This document shows, piece by piece, positions 17,784 to 25,100 of a DNA stretch of 64,000 nucleotides (its first letter is position 1; each line of letters opens with the position of its first letter). Source of the stretch: Bacteroidales bacterium (lineage in GTDB: Bacteria > Bacteroidota > Bacteroidia > Bacteroidales > UBA932). The position numbers were made by a program, and so were the translations under genes. The stretch lies in contig JAFRRW010000010.1 in NCBI GenBank assembly GCA_017427885.1, forward strand, positions 1 through 64,000, given 5' to 3'. The notes beneath the pieces were generated by a model that made no database searches, had not been told where the DNA came from, and worked only from the letters and a program-made list of their open reading frames with translations.

Positions 17784-18689
17784 TCAGGGCTCCGCGATGG
17801 AGCATCGCGACAGACGGCCGGCGTCTTCCCCAGTGAGGACGCCGGCTTTTTCCAGTTCCTCCACCTTCCATTTCGACTTAGGGTTGTTTTCACGGAACAG
17901 TACTATGCCGTGGGCCCCGTATGAGCCAATGTAGGGGTGTTTCTTAAGGGAATCCTCCGGCAGCGTCCACAGCGGATAAGGCACGGCGTCCCTTTTGTCA
18001 ACGGTCACAAGGTCCTCAAGACCTTCGTACTTTTCCCTGTCGAACCGGGGGATGTCCATCAACTGTTCCTTGTAGGAATATCCTCCCAGCCTCTTCCTGT
18101 AGGCCACCATCCTGGACGCGAACCATCCACCTATACCGGGAAGCGTCTCTAAATCAGCGGAATCCGCCTTGTTCAGGTCAATTAGAGGGATGTCGATGAA
18201 GGGCTCCAGCCTCCTGTACACCGAATCAGCCACCACGTATGACTTGGCGAAATCGCCTTTCCTGCGGAACCTCCCTCCCTTTTTCCTGTAATTGTCAATG
18301 GACTGGGCCTGCCTCTGGGAGAATCCCAGCCTCTGCAGGTCCTCGACCGACACGGTATTGGGATCGAAACGGAATGTTTCCCACCTCCGGCCGGTATTCC
18401 TGGCCCTTTCCTCCAGCACCCTTCCGTCGTGCGGGGAGGATTTCCGGTATACGGTCGGAGAGGGAACCGGACGGCCGGGACTTCTTTCCCCTTCTTCCGA
18501 TACCGGCGTGGAGACCACGAAAACCGTATCCGGACGGTCCCGGTCGGACAGAATCTTCATCACTGCCGCGTGGTGGATGAACACGGCCGTCTGATAGCCT
18601 ATTATAAGGAAAACAAGGGCGATAGCCCCCGTGGCGAACGATGTCCCAAGTCTCTTACTCCCCTCCAGTGATTCTTTCCTTCCCTTCAT
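17784..18689 (-). CDS. Membrane-anchored helix-hairpin-helix (ComEA-like) protein
   Basis: A 301-aa protein with one N-terminal membrane segment (about 15-37, 'FATGAIALVFLIIGYQTAVF'), a basic/proline-rich linker, and HhH motifs ('VEDLQRLGFSQRQAQSIDNYRKKGGRF', 'LNKADSADLETLPGIGGWFASRMVAYRKRLGGY'). This suggests non-specific DNA binding at the membrane, as for ComEA in DNA uptake, though a competence role is only inferred. The ATG at 18689 has a good GGAGGGAAGGA site; the longer frame would need a TTG at 18722. It overlaps the end of rsmI by 35 nt. Confidence 0.82.
   Translation of the reverse strand: MKGRKESLEGSKRLGTSFATGAIALVFLIIGYQTAVFIHHAAVMKILSDRDRPDTVFVVSTPVSEEGERSPGRPVPSPTVYRKSSPHDGRVLEERARNTGRRWETFRFDPNTVSVEDLQRLGFSQRQAQSIDNYRKKGGRFRRKGDFAKSYVVADSVYRRLEPFIDIPLIDLNKADSADLETLPGIGGWFASRMVAYRKRLGGYSYKEQLMDIPRFDREKYEGLEDLVTVDKRDAVPYPLWTLPEDSLKKHPYIGSYGAHGIVLFRENNPKSKWKVEELEKAGVLTGEDAGRLSRCSIAEP
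17793..17851 (+). terminator. recA terminator embedded in the convergent gene
   Basis: A perfect 7-bp hairpin (CGCGATG-GAG-CATCGCG, 17793-17809) is followed by a perfect 9-bp stem GCCGGCGTC/GACGCCGGC (17817-17846) and five Ts. It is a good intrinsic terminator for recA, located within the last codons of the minus-strand helix-hairpin-helix gene. Confidence 0.8.
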
Positions 18690-19380
18690 TTCCTTCCCTC
18701 CTCGAATCCGGTTTCCCTGCAACTACGATTACTATTTCTCCTTTGGGTTCGTGCTCCGAGAACCACGCGTGTACCTCCTCGAGCGTACCGCGGCGGTGTT
18801 CTTCGTGAATCTTTGATATCTCCCTCGCCACGGAGCACTGCCGCGAGGGGGAAAAATGCTCTATGAACTGTCCCAGCGTCTTCACGAGCCTGTAGGGAGA
18901 CTCATAGAAGACCATCGTCCTGGTTTCGGATTCCAGGCGTGTCAGGGCTGTCTGGCGGCCTTTCTTCACCGGCAGGAATCCCTCGAAGCAGAAGCGGTCG
19001 CAGGGCAGGCCCGAGGACACCAGGGCAGGTATGCAGGCCGTCGCCCCCGGAAGCGTCTCTATCTCGATTCCCTCGGCGGCGCAGGTTCGGGCCAGCAGGA
19101 ATCCCGGGTCGGATATGCCGGGGGTGCCAGCGTCGCTGATAAGGGCCACGTCCAGCCCTTCCAGAATCCTGTCCCTTACAAGGGCTACCTTCTGGTGTTC
19201 GTTGAACTTGTGATGGGATTCCAACCTGCCGTGGATGTCGTAATGGCGGAGGAGAACCGAACTGGTCCTTGTATCCTCGGCCAGGATGAGGCCGGCTTCC
19301 TTCAACACGCGTACCGCCCGGAAAGTCATGTCTTCCAGGTTGCCGACAGGCGTGGGTACGATGTAAAGTTTTCCACTCAT
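18655..19380 (-). CDS. rsmI: 16S rRNA (cytidine1402-2'-O)-methyltransferase
   Basis: A 241-aa SAM-dependent tetrapyrrole-methylase-fold enzyme for C1402 of 16S rRNA. Signature segments are 'LYIVPTPVGNLEDMTFRAVRVL', 'LAEDTRTSSVLLRHYDI', 'ALISDAGTPGISDPGF' and 'LPGATACIPALVSSGLP'. It lies between the Glu-Pro repeat gene (39 nt upstream) and the HhH gene it overlaps, forming a three-gene minus-strand operon. Confidence 0.95.
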   Translation of the reverse strand: MSGKLYIVPTPVGNLEDMTFRAVRVLKEAGLILAEDTRTSSVLLRHYDIHGRLESHHKFNEHQKVALVRDRILEGLDVALISDAGTPGISDPGFLLARTCAAEGIEIETLPGATACIPALVSSGLPCDRFCFEGFLPVKKGRQTALTRLESETRTMVFYESPYRLVKTLGQFIEHFSPSRQCSVAREISKIHEEHRRGTLEEVHAWFSEHEPKGEIVIVVAGKPDSRREGNEGKERITGGE

Positions 19381-19419
19381 ATCCCTCAGGGGCGATTCAA
19401 GTCAGGTCCTTGCCGGATG

Positions 19420-20247
19420 TCAGCTGAGTTTGCGGCGGACGGCCATCATGAACCTGTAAACTACGTCGGAGTCCAGGTTCCACTGGGGATATTCGGCAAG
19501 TAGATATTCTACGGCTCCCTCCAATGAACCCATTGAATTGAGGGTGTCTATGGTACCGCGAAATTTCAAAGGATCCTGTCCGAAAAGGGTGTTGATGAAC
19601 AGGACGCGGTCGTTGAGGGAGATGGCGCTGATGATGTTGGAAACCGGGGATCCGGGCATATCGGTCCTCCAGGACTGTTTCTCGGTCATCCTGTCGAGCA
19701 CCGCGTGCCTTTCCTTGAGTCCTTCCGCCTCATTCACATCCAAGACCTTCTTCTCAAATGCCGGAGGGGCCTCGGGGGCGGGCAGGTCGTCAACCGGTTC
19801 TTCGTGGGGAACCACGTCGCTGATGTCAAGGTCTATCGGCTCACCTGAGGGCGCGGCTTCCGGTTCCGCAGCGGAAACAGGCTCGGGTTCGGGTTCATGC
19901 AGGGCTTCAGCCTCCAGATCGACCTCGACGAAGGGATCCAGTTCCACGACAGGCTCCGGCTCAGGTTCAGGTTCGGGTTCAGGCTCCGGTTCGGGTTCGG
20001 GTTCAGGCTCCGGTTCCGGTTCGGGTTCGGGTTCCGGTCCCACTGCCTGCTCTGGCTCCGGTTCGGGCTCCGTCACAACCACGGGCTCCTCCTCGGGAAG
20101 GTCGTCTTCCACGGGAACTTCGTCGTCAGGATCGGGGAACAGGACCGCCACGGCATCCACCTTGGCTTCAAGGATATCTATCTGGGACTTGAGGCTTTCG
20201 AGGGAGGCCTTTATTTCCGACAAAATCTTCAGCTGCGTATTTTCCAT
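19420..20247 (-). CDS. Hypothetical protein with coiled-coil N-terminus and long Glu-Pro repeat
   Basis: A 275-aa protein I cannot assign to a named family. Residues 1-35 form a short amphipathic/coiled-coil segment ('[20 protein letters not shown]'). An acidic middle follows, with an uninterrupted run of about 14 Glu-Pro units encoded at 19951-20040 by a GGTTCN-type hexanucleotide array. The conserved C-terminal domain (about 185-275, '[24 protein letters not shown]' and '[20 protein letters not shown]') is shared by many Bacteroidota hypotheticals. No signal peptide, so probably cytoplasmic. The ATG at 20247 is chosen because the upstream frame overlaps the divergent tdk promoter. Confidence 0.75.
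   Translation of the reverse strand: MENTQLKILSEIKASLESLKSQIDILEAKVDAVAVLFPDPDDEVPVEDDLPEEEPVVVTEPEPEPEQAVGPEPEPEPEPEPEPEPEPEPEPEPEPEPEPVVELDPFVEVDLEAEALHEPEPEPVSAAEPEAAPSGEPIDLDISDVVPHEEPVDDLPAPEAPPAFEKKVLDVNEAEGLKERHAVLDRMTEKQSWRTDMPGSPVSNIISAISLNDRVLFINTLFGQDPLKFRGTIDTLNSMGSLEGAVEYLLAEYPQWNLDSDVVYRFMMAVRRKLS
19951..20040. repeat. Hexanucleotide minisatellite encoding (Glu-Pro)n
   Basis: A near-perfect tandem array of 6-bp units (GGTTCG/GGTTCA/GGCTCC variants; composite 12- and 18-bp periods) inside the previous gene. Unit size is a multiple of three, so slippage would change protein length without frameshift. Confidence 0.9.
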
Positions 20248-20262
20248 AAATGCGAATTTGAC

Positions 20263-20270
20263 TATATTTG
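20263..20270 (+). promoter_or_regulatory. tdk promoter -7 element
   Basis: TATATTTG fits TAnnTTTG, 26 nt before the tdk ATG. Confidence 0.65.
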
Positions 20271-20283
20271 CGACAGGCAACAA

Positions 20284-20291
20284 CAAATTTA
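20284..20291 (-). promoter_or_regulatory. Promoter -7 element of the Glu-Pro gene operon
   Basis: Minus-strand TAAATTTG lies 36 nt upstream of the start at 20247, divergent from and overlapping the tdk promoter region. Confidence 0.65.
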
Positions 20292-20296
20292 AGGAA

Positions 20297-20866
20297 ATGT
20301 TTTCGGAAAACACAAAAAAATCAGGCTGCATCGAGGTAATCTGCGGCTCGATGTTCTCAGGCAAGACGGAAGAACTTATCAGGAGGCTCAAGAGGGCCCA
20401 GTTCGCCAACCAGAAGATCGAGATATTCAAGCCTACGGTGGACACCAGGTACTCCGACATGGATGTCGTGTCCCACGACCTTCACAAGATTCCCTGCACC
20501 CCGGTGAAGGATCCGAAAAGGATGCTCCATGTCTCGGACGACGTGCAGGTGATAGGCATAGACGAAGCCCAGTTCTATGACGAAACCCTCGTGGAGGTGG
20601 TGCAGGAACTCGCCAACCGTGGAAAAAGGGTCATCGTGGCCGGCCTGGACATGGACTTCAAAGGCAAGCCCTTCGGTCCCATACCGGCCCTGACAGCCAT
20701 AGCCGAAGACGTCCAGAAAGTCCACGCGATCTGCGTGAAATGCGGCAATCTGGCCAGTTTCTCCCACCGTCTCTCCTCAAGCAGGAAACTCGTCGTCCTC
20801 GGGGAGAAGGATGTCTATGAGCCGCTGTGCCGCCAGTGCTACAACGAAGCCGTAAAGGAGGGCTGA
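20297..20866 (+). CDS. tdk: Thymidine kinase
   Basis: A 189-aa type II thymidine kinase of pyrimidine salvage. The P-loop GSMFSGKT spans residues 17-24; 'IDEAQFYDE' is the Walker B/Asp segment, and '[17 protein letters not shown]' and two zinc-binding Cys pairs ('CVKCGN', 'CRQC') follow. The frame is open far upstream, but that part is only the antisense of the Glu-Pro gene. Convergent with xerD, 6 nt apart. Confidence 0.96.
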   Translation: MFSENTKKSGCIEVICGSMFSGKTEELIRRLKRAQFANQKIEIFKPTVDTRYSDMDVVSHDLHKIPCTPVKDPKRMLHVSDDVQVIGIDEAQFYDETLVEVVQELANRGKRVIVAGLDMDFKGKPFGPIPALTAIAEDVQKVHAICVKCGNLASFSHRLSSSRKLVVLGEKDVYEPLCRQCYNEAVKEG

Positions 20867-20872
20867 TTCCCG

Positions 20873-21814
20873 TCAGTTTTTCCTGGGATGGTGGGCCAGG
20901 ACGGCGTTCTGCCAGGTACTGCTGTCAATATGGGTGTATATTTCCGTCGTGAGGACGGACTCGTGGCCCAGCATCTCCTGCACGACACGGAGGTCGGCCC
21001 CGTTCTCGATCAGATGGGTCGCGAACGAATGCCTGAATGTGTGAGGGGAAACGTTCTTGTATATCCCGGCGGCCGACACCGCTTCCTTCACGGTCTTGAA
21101 CACCGCAACCCGGCTCAGGGCCCGGCCGAAACGGTTGAGGAACAGTATGTCTTCGTATCCGGCCGAGGGTTTTTCCCTGACATCCAGATAATCGGATATG
21201 CACCCGAGGGCCACCTCCCCTATAGGCACGAGCCTTTCCTTGTTACCCTTCCCTATTATCCTGAGGAATCCATCCTCGAAGAATATGTCGGAAATTCTGA
21301 GGGACACGACCTCGGAGACTCGGAGTCCGCATCCGTAGAGGACCTCGAGAAGGGCCCTGTCCCTGCGTCCGCCGGGACGGGAAAGGTCCACCGCCTCCAT
21401 TATGGCAGACACCTCCTCGACTGAGAGGACGTCAGGAAGGTAGCGTCCAAGTTTGGGGGCGTCCACTCCGTCGCACGGATTGTCCTCCCTGTTCCCGTCC
21501 TCGGCGTACCAGCCGAAAAACGATTTCAGCGAACTCAGGAGCCGGGCCTGCGACCTCCGCGACACTCCCCCTTCGCCTTTGTGGGATTTCCCGGAACCGG
21601 TACTGTTGGGGCCCCCGGTGTCGGACACGTTCTCTCCCCTCGCAGAGAGCCAGGAGATGATGTCGTCCGCGGTAACGTCCGAAGGCATCTTGTCGCAATG
21701 GGAGAAGAATTCCTCCACGTCCGAACGGTAGGAGGACTCCGTGTTAGCAGACAGACCCCTCTCTATCGAAAGGTAGTAGGAATAGTCGTCCAATATCTTC
21801 CGGAGCAGTTCCAT
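20873..21814 (-). CDS. xerD: Site-specific tyrosine recombinase XerD-like
   Basis: A 313-aa tyrosine recombinase. An N-terminal SAM-like core-binding domain (about 1-120) precedes a catalytic domain with Arg in 'YGCGLRVSEVVSLR', Lys in 'GKGNKERLVPIG', 'HTFRHSFATHL' (His-x-x-Arg), 'LGHES' and Tyr in 'EIYTHID'. Length and lack of mobile-element neighbours fit the chromosome-dimer-resolving Xer proteins. An unusual Gly/Ser/Asn-rich insertion (near residue 90, 'TGGPNSTGSGKSHKGEGG') lies between helices of the N-terminal domain. The ATG at 21814 gives the standard start. xerC versus xerD cannot be settled from sequence alone. Confidence 0.88.
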   Translation of the reverse strand: MELLRKILDDYSYYLSIERGLSANTESSYRSDVEEFFSHCDKMPSDVTADDIISWLSARGENVSDTGGPNSTGSGKSHKGEGGVSRRSQARLLSSLKSFFGWYAEDGNREDNPCDGVDAPKLGRYLPDVLSVEEVSAIMEAVDLSRPGGRRDRALLEVLYGCGLRVSEVVSLRISDIFFEDGFLRIIGKGNKERLVPIGEVALGCISDYLDVREKPSAGYEDILFLNRFGRALSRVAVFKTVKEAVSAAGIYKNVSPHTFRHSFATHLIENGADLRVVQEMLGHESVLTTEIYTHIDSSTWQNAVLAHHPRKN

Positions 21815-21841
21815 GATATGCGAAGATACGAAAATAATACT

Positions 21842-21849
21842 TATATTTG
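21842..21849 (+). promoter_or_regulatory. Promoter -7 element of the C11 protease gene
   Basis: TATATTTG matches TAnnTTTG, 20 nt before the ATG at 21870, and rules out the longer frame beginning at 21813. Confidence 0.65.
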
Positions 21850-21869
21850 TCAAAATCAGATTATCTGAT

Positions 21870-23186
21870 ATGACACTGACGACAAGATTCACAGCATATG
21901 TTTCGGCGGCCCTCCTGGCACTTGCGGCCCTGTCTTCCTGCTCCGAAAAGAATGACGATTTCGTCATAAACGAGAAGGAGACGTCATCCAATCCGGGACA
22001 GACTAAGAAACGCTATCAGGAAAGGAACAAGAACGTGCTGCTCCTCTATTCCGCCGGATACAATTCCCTCAGCAGCTACCTCCAGGCCGACATAAAGGAA
22101 CTCACCGAGAGCTGGCTCCCCGGAGACAATCCCTATGACAACGTCCTCCTCGTTTTCAGCCGCCACACCAAAGGCAACCAGAGCAACTTCAAGGATCCGG
22201 TGATGCCTGTCCTGGAACGGATCTGCATCGGAAGGGACGAGCAAGTGCTCCGCGACACCATCGACGTCCCCGGTCTGACCCTCACCACGATGGCGTCCGA
22301 CCCCAAGACGCTCAACACCGTGCTCACTTACGTCAGGAACAATTTCGAAGCCGACAGTTACGGGATGATCTTCTCCTCCCACGCCACCGGCTGGCTGCCT
22401 CCCGGATATTACAACAGATACTCCAGCCCACGGGCCTTGCTCCCCCTGGCGCCGGGCCAGGAAAGGCTGATGACCAAGACGATAGGTCAGGAATATGTTT
22501 CCTCCCAATCCTACGAGATGGCGGTCTCAGAATTCGCATCCGCCTTCCCCACGGGGATGAAATTCGACTACATCCTCTTCGACGCCTGCCTTATGGGATG
22601 CGTCGAGGTGGCGTATGAACTCAGGGACGTCTGTTGCAGGGTGGCCTTCTCCCAGGCCGAGGTCCTTGCCGAAGGCTTCGACTACTCATCCATCACGACC
22701 CGACTCCTCAAAGGCCTTTCCCCCGACATCGAAGGAGTCTGCATAGATTTCTTCAACCTCTATGACGGGAAGAGCGGAAACGAGCATTCCGCCACCATCT
22801 CCCTGGTGGATACGGGGGCCCTCGACGATCTCGCCGACGTCTGCGCAGACCTCTTCGACAAATACCGCTCCGCCATCCAAAACCTTGACTATAAGACGGT
22901 CCAGGGTTATTACGGAGGCAAAGCGCACTGGTTCTTCGACCTCGAGGACATCCTCGTCAAGGCCGGTATCTCACAGAGCGAGAAATCTGCGCTGGACAAG
23001 GCACTCGCCCAGTGCGTGGTCTACAAGGGCTGCACGGGACAGTACTACAGCGCCCTTGACTACAGCGTCCATCAGGTCACGACATTTTCGGGCCTCAGCA
23101 TGTTCCTCCCTTCCGGCGGGGACTCCACCCTCAGGGATTACTACAAGTCTTACCTGTGGAACGACGCGACCGGTCTGATACAATAA
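21870..23186 (+). CDS. Clostripain-family (C11) cysteine peptidase lipoprotein
   Basis: A 438-aa predicted lipoprotein (lipobox ALSSC). The clan CD catalytic pair is visible: His171 in 'SSHATGW' and Cys240 in 'FDACLMGCVEVAYEL', with the preceding 'YDYILFDAC' strand. C11 peptidases cleave after basic residues and are commonly exported by gut Bacteroidales. The C-terminal part ('DYSVHQVTTFSGLSMFLPSGG') matches the family. Monocistronic: own promoter upstream, the rplY promoter starts just downstream. Confidence 0.88.
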   Translation: MTLTTRFTAYVSAALLALAALSSCSEKNDDFVINEKETSSNPGQTKKRYQERNKNVLLLYSAGYNSLSSYLQADIKELTESWLPGDNPYDNVLLVFSRHTKGNQSNFKDPVMPVLERICIGRDEQVLRDTIDVPGLTLTTMASDPKTLNTVLTYVRNNFEADSYGMIFSSHATGWLPPGYYNRYSSPRALLPLAPGQERLMTKTIGQEYVSSQSYEMAVSEFASAFPTGMKFDYILFDACLMGCVEVAYELRDVCCRVAFSQAEVLAEGFDYSSITTRLLKGLSPDIEGVCIDFFNLYDGKSGNEHSATISLVDTGALDDLADVCADLFDKYRSAIQNLDYKTVQGYYGGKAHWFFDLEDILVKAGISQSEKSALDKALAQCVVYKGCTGQYYSALDYSVHQVTTFSGLSMFLPSGGDSTLRDYYKSYLWNDATGLIQ

Positions 23187-23197
23187 GTGTCGGATTT

Positions 23198-23228
23198 TTT
23201 GCGCGTTATTAAAATTTTCCTATCTTTG
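23198..23228 (+). promoter_or_regulatory. rplY promoter
   Basis: TTTG (23198-23201), 19-nt spacer, TATCTTTG (23221-23228): full Bacteroidota consensus. Confidence 0.8.
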
Positions 23229-23231
23229 CAG

Positions 23232-23314
23232 GCCCTTTGAAAAGCACTGTGCTTTTGGTGCAATGGGGTTCCGGCCCGTTCCGGAACTGAGTAACACATT
23301 TTAAAGCAACGTAA
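23232..23314 (+). promoter_or_regulatory. Structured 5' leader of rplY
   Basis: An approximately 80-nt leader that can form two hairpins: AAAAGCA/TGCTTTT (about 23237-23254) and a perfect GTTCCGG/CCGGAAC stem with a 6-nt loop (about 23269-23289). A ribosomal-protein autoregulatory leader is plausible but not shown. Confidence 0.45.
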
Positions 23315-23941
23315 ATGAAACATTTCGAATTGAAAGGCCAGATCCGTGAGGCTGGCAACAAAGCCGTAGTCAAGGCTTTCAGGAAACAGGGTCTCGTTCC
23401 CTGCAACCTCTATGGACAGGGACTTGAGAACGTCCTCTTCACCGTCAGCGAGAAAGACCTCAAGGGTCTCACCAACACCCCCGCAAGCTACATCGTAGAC
23501 CTCGTCCTCAGTGACGGAAAGACCTACAACGCAACTATCCACGAACTTCAGTTCCATCCTGTAAAGGACAACTGCCTCCACGTGGACTTCCTCCTCGTCG
23601 ACGGCAAGAAGCCCGTCAGCATCAACGTTCCCCTCGTGTTCACCGGTCACCCCATCGGAGTACGCCAGGGTGGAAAGTTCGTCCAGAACGCCCGCAGCCT
23701 CCGCATCAGCGCGATGCCCGACGACCTTCCCGACAGCCTTACCATCGTGACCGACAACATCGGCCTTGACAAGAGGATCACCGTCGAGGACCTGCATTTC
23801 GACAACATCAACATCCTCACCCTCAAGTCGACCGTCCTCTGCCGCGTCATCTCCACCAGGCAGCTTTCCGCTTCCGCAGCGGCAGCCGCTCCTGCTGAAG
23901 AAGGATCCTCCGAGGAAGAAGCAGCACCCGCAGAGGCCTGA
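23315..23941 (+). CDS. rplY: Ribosomal protein bL25 (Ctc form)
   Basis: A 208-aa 5S-rRNA-binding ribosomal protein of the long TL5/Ctc type: an N-terminal L25 domain (about 1-95, 'AVVKAFRKQGLVPCNLYGQG') plus a C-terminal TL5 beta domain ('VSINVPLVFTGHPIGVRQGGKFVQ', 'LRISAMPDDLPDSL'). An Ala/Glu-rich tail follows. It precedes pth by 29 nt, a pairing seen in many bacteria. Confidence 0.96.
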   Translation: MKHFELKGQIREAGNKAVVKAFRKQGLVPCNLYGQGLENVLFTVSEKDLKGLTNTPASYIVDLVLSDGKTYNATIHELQFHPVKDNCLHVDFLLVDGKKPVSINVPLVFTGHPIGVRQGGKFVQNARSLRISAMPDDLPDSLTIVTDNIGLDKRITVEDLHFDNINILTLKSTVLCRVISTRQLSASAAAAAPAEEGSSEEEAAPAEA

Positions 23942-23970
23942 CGCCACGCTGCGACGCATATTGATCTGGT

Positions 23971-24555
23971 ATGAACTATCTTGTCACAGGATTAGGCAAC
24001 ATCGGCGAGGAATACGCCTCCACCAGACACAATATGGGATTTATGGTATTGGATGCCTGGGCCCAGGCATCCAATACCGTTTTCAGTACCGAACGCTACG
24101 GCAGCATAGCCGAGGTATCCTACAAGGGAAGGAAAATCACCCTCCTGAAGCCTTCCACCTATATGAACCTGAGCGGCAACGCCGTAAGGTACTGGATGCA
24201 GAAGCTGGACCTGCCCCTCGAGAACCTGCTGGTCATCTGCGATGATTTCAATCTCCCCTTCGGCACCCTGCGCCTGCGAAAGTCAGGAAGCAGCGGCGGC
24301 CATAACGGCCTCGAGAACATTACCTTCCTCCTGGAATCGCAGGATTACGCCCGCATCAGGGTCGGAATAGGCAACGACTTCCGTCGCGGAGGTGAAATCG
24401 ATTATGTCATAGGCGATTTCACAGAAGAGGAGAGAAAATTGATTCCGGACATCTGCGATAAGGTAATCGAAGGGATCAAGAATTTCGTCACCATCGGACC
24501 GGAAAGGACGATGAATATCCTTAACACTCGCATTAAGAACGAGATGCAAGGATAG
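23971..24555 (+). CDS. pth: Peptidyl-tRNA hydrolase
   Basis: A 194-aa enzyme that frees tRNA from stalled peptidyl-tRNA. Catalytic and substrate residues: Asn10 ('GLGNIGEEY'), His20 ('TRHNMGF'), Asn in 'TYMNLSGNAV', the Asp of 'VICDDFNLPFG' and Asn in 'GGHNGLENI'. Normal length. Co-transcribed with rplY. Confidence 0.97.
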   Translation: MNYLVTGLGNIGEEYASTRHNMGFMVLDAWAQASNTVFSTERYGSIAEVSYKGRKITLLKPSTYMNLSGNAVRYWMQKLDLPLENLLVICDDFNLPFGTLRLRKSGSSGGHNGLENITFLLESQDYARIRVGIGNDFRRGGEIDYVIGDFTEEERKLIPDICDKVIEGIKNFVTIGPERTMNILNTRIKNEMQG

Positions 24556-24581
24556 TTTTTATTAAAAAAATCACTTTTTTC

Positions 24582-24612
24582 TTTGATTTTTAATCATTAT
24601 TGCATATCTTGC
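24582..24612 (+). promoter_or_regulatory. Promoter of histone-H1-like gene
   Basis: TTTG (24582-24585), 19-nt spacer, then TATCTTGC, one or two bases off TAnnTTTG, about 50 nt before the ATG at 24662. Confidence 0.55.
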
Positions 24613-24661
24613 CAAGGTTAAGTATGTCAAATCTCTAACACCATTAAATTTATAAATAAAC

Positions 24662-24838
24662 ATGAAAGCACTTGTTGAAAAAATCAAAGCTGAGTACGCA
24701 GCATTCGAGGCTAATGCCGACGCACAGGTTGTAAAGGGAAACAAAGCCGCCGGCGCCCGCGCCCGCAAGGCCGCCCTTGACCTCATGAAGGACCTCAAGG
24801 ACTTCAGGAAGGCTTCCGTAGCTGCCGCCAAGAAATAA
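24662..24838 (+). CDS. Histone H1-like (Hc1-type) small basic protein
   Basis: A 58-aa Lys/Ala/Arg-rich protein beginning MKALVEKIKAEYAAFEANAD and ending 'RKASVAAAKK'. It has the helical N-terminus and basic tail of the Bacteroidota Hc1/histone-H1-like family, thought to bind nucleoid DNA. It has its own promoter and is followed by a strong terminator, so it is monocistronic, in keeping with high expression. Confidence 0.85.
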   Translation: MKALVEKIKAEYAAFEANADAQVVKGNKAAGARARKAALDLMKDLKDFRKASVAAAKK

Positions 24839-24858
24839 TTGACGCTCGCTTTTTATCT

Positions 24859-24895
24859 ATAACGTCTGCCTTGTGCAGGCGTTATTTTTTTTATA
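24859..24895 (+). terminator. Terminator of histone-H1-like gene
   Basis: Stem ATAACGTCTGC/GCAGGCGTTAT with one G-T pair, 5-nt loop, then a run of eight Ts. Confidence 0.9.
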
Positions 24896-24929
24896 GTGAC
24901 CCATTTTTGATTTTTTTTGCTTTCCCGAT

Positions 24930-24957
24930 GCAACGTTTCCGATTCCATCTGCATCTA
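24930..24957 (+). promoter_or_regulatory. Possible ECF-sigma promoter
   Basis: GCAACG (24930-24935), a 15-nt spacer and GCATCTA (24951-24957) resemble the AAC / CGTC-like elements used by ECF sigma factors in Bacteroidota. No TAnnTTTG box is visible in this gap. It could serve a short RNA ending at 25028 or the M6 protease gene. Confidence 0.35.
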
Positions 24958-24990
24958 TGTTACAGGTTTAGGTTTTAGTACACGTCATGG

Positions 24991-25028
24991 GATCGGTTGC
25001 ACGGGAGTGTAGCCGGTCTCTTTTTTTA
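24991..25028 (+). terminator. Strong intrinsic terminator with no assigned gene upstream
   Basis: A 12-bp stem (24991-25002 with 25007-25018, three G-T pairs, loop GGGA) is followed by TCTTTTTTT. It lies 150 nt after the previous gene, which already has its own terminator, and 70 nt before the next start, so it ends either an unannotated short RNA or an attenuated leader. Confidence 0.8.
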
Positions 25029-25100
25029 TACCAGGCCTGGCCTCAGTCTTGTCTTTCTCAAAAAAAATCCGTATAATGCATTTCCATTTTATGGAGACGT

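Noticed and set aside
19951..20040. CRISPR array or regulatory repeat
   Set aside because: Units are 6 bp, contiguous and in frame as Glu-Pro codons; there are no spacers and no cas genes.
19538..20296. Ser/Gly-rich N-terminal extension of tdk
   Set aside because: It is the antisense reading of the Glu-Pro repeat gene; thymidine kinase homology begins at 20297, preceded by a TATATTTG promoter.
20873..21814. Phage or conjugative-element integrase
   Set aside because: Size, motif spacing and housekeeping neighbours (tdk, rsmI, rplY) fit a chromosomal Xer recombinase; no phage or transfer genes nearby.
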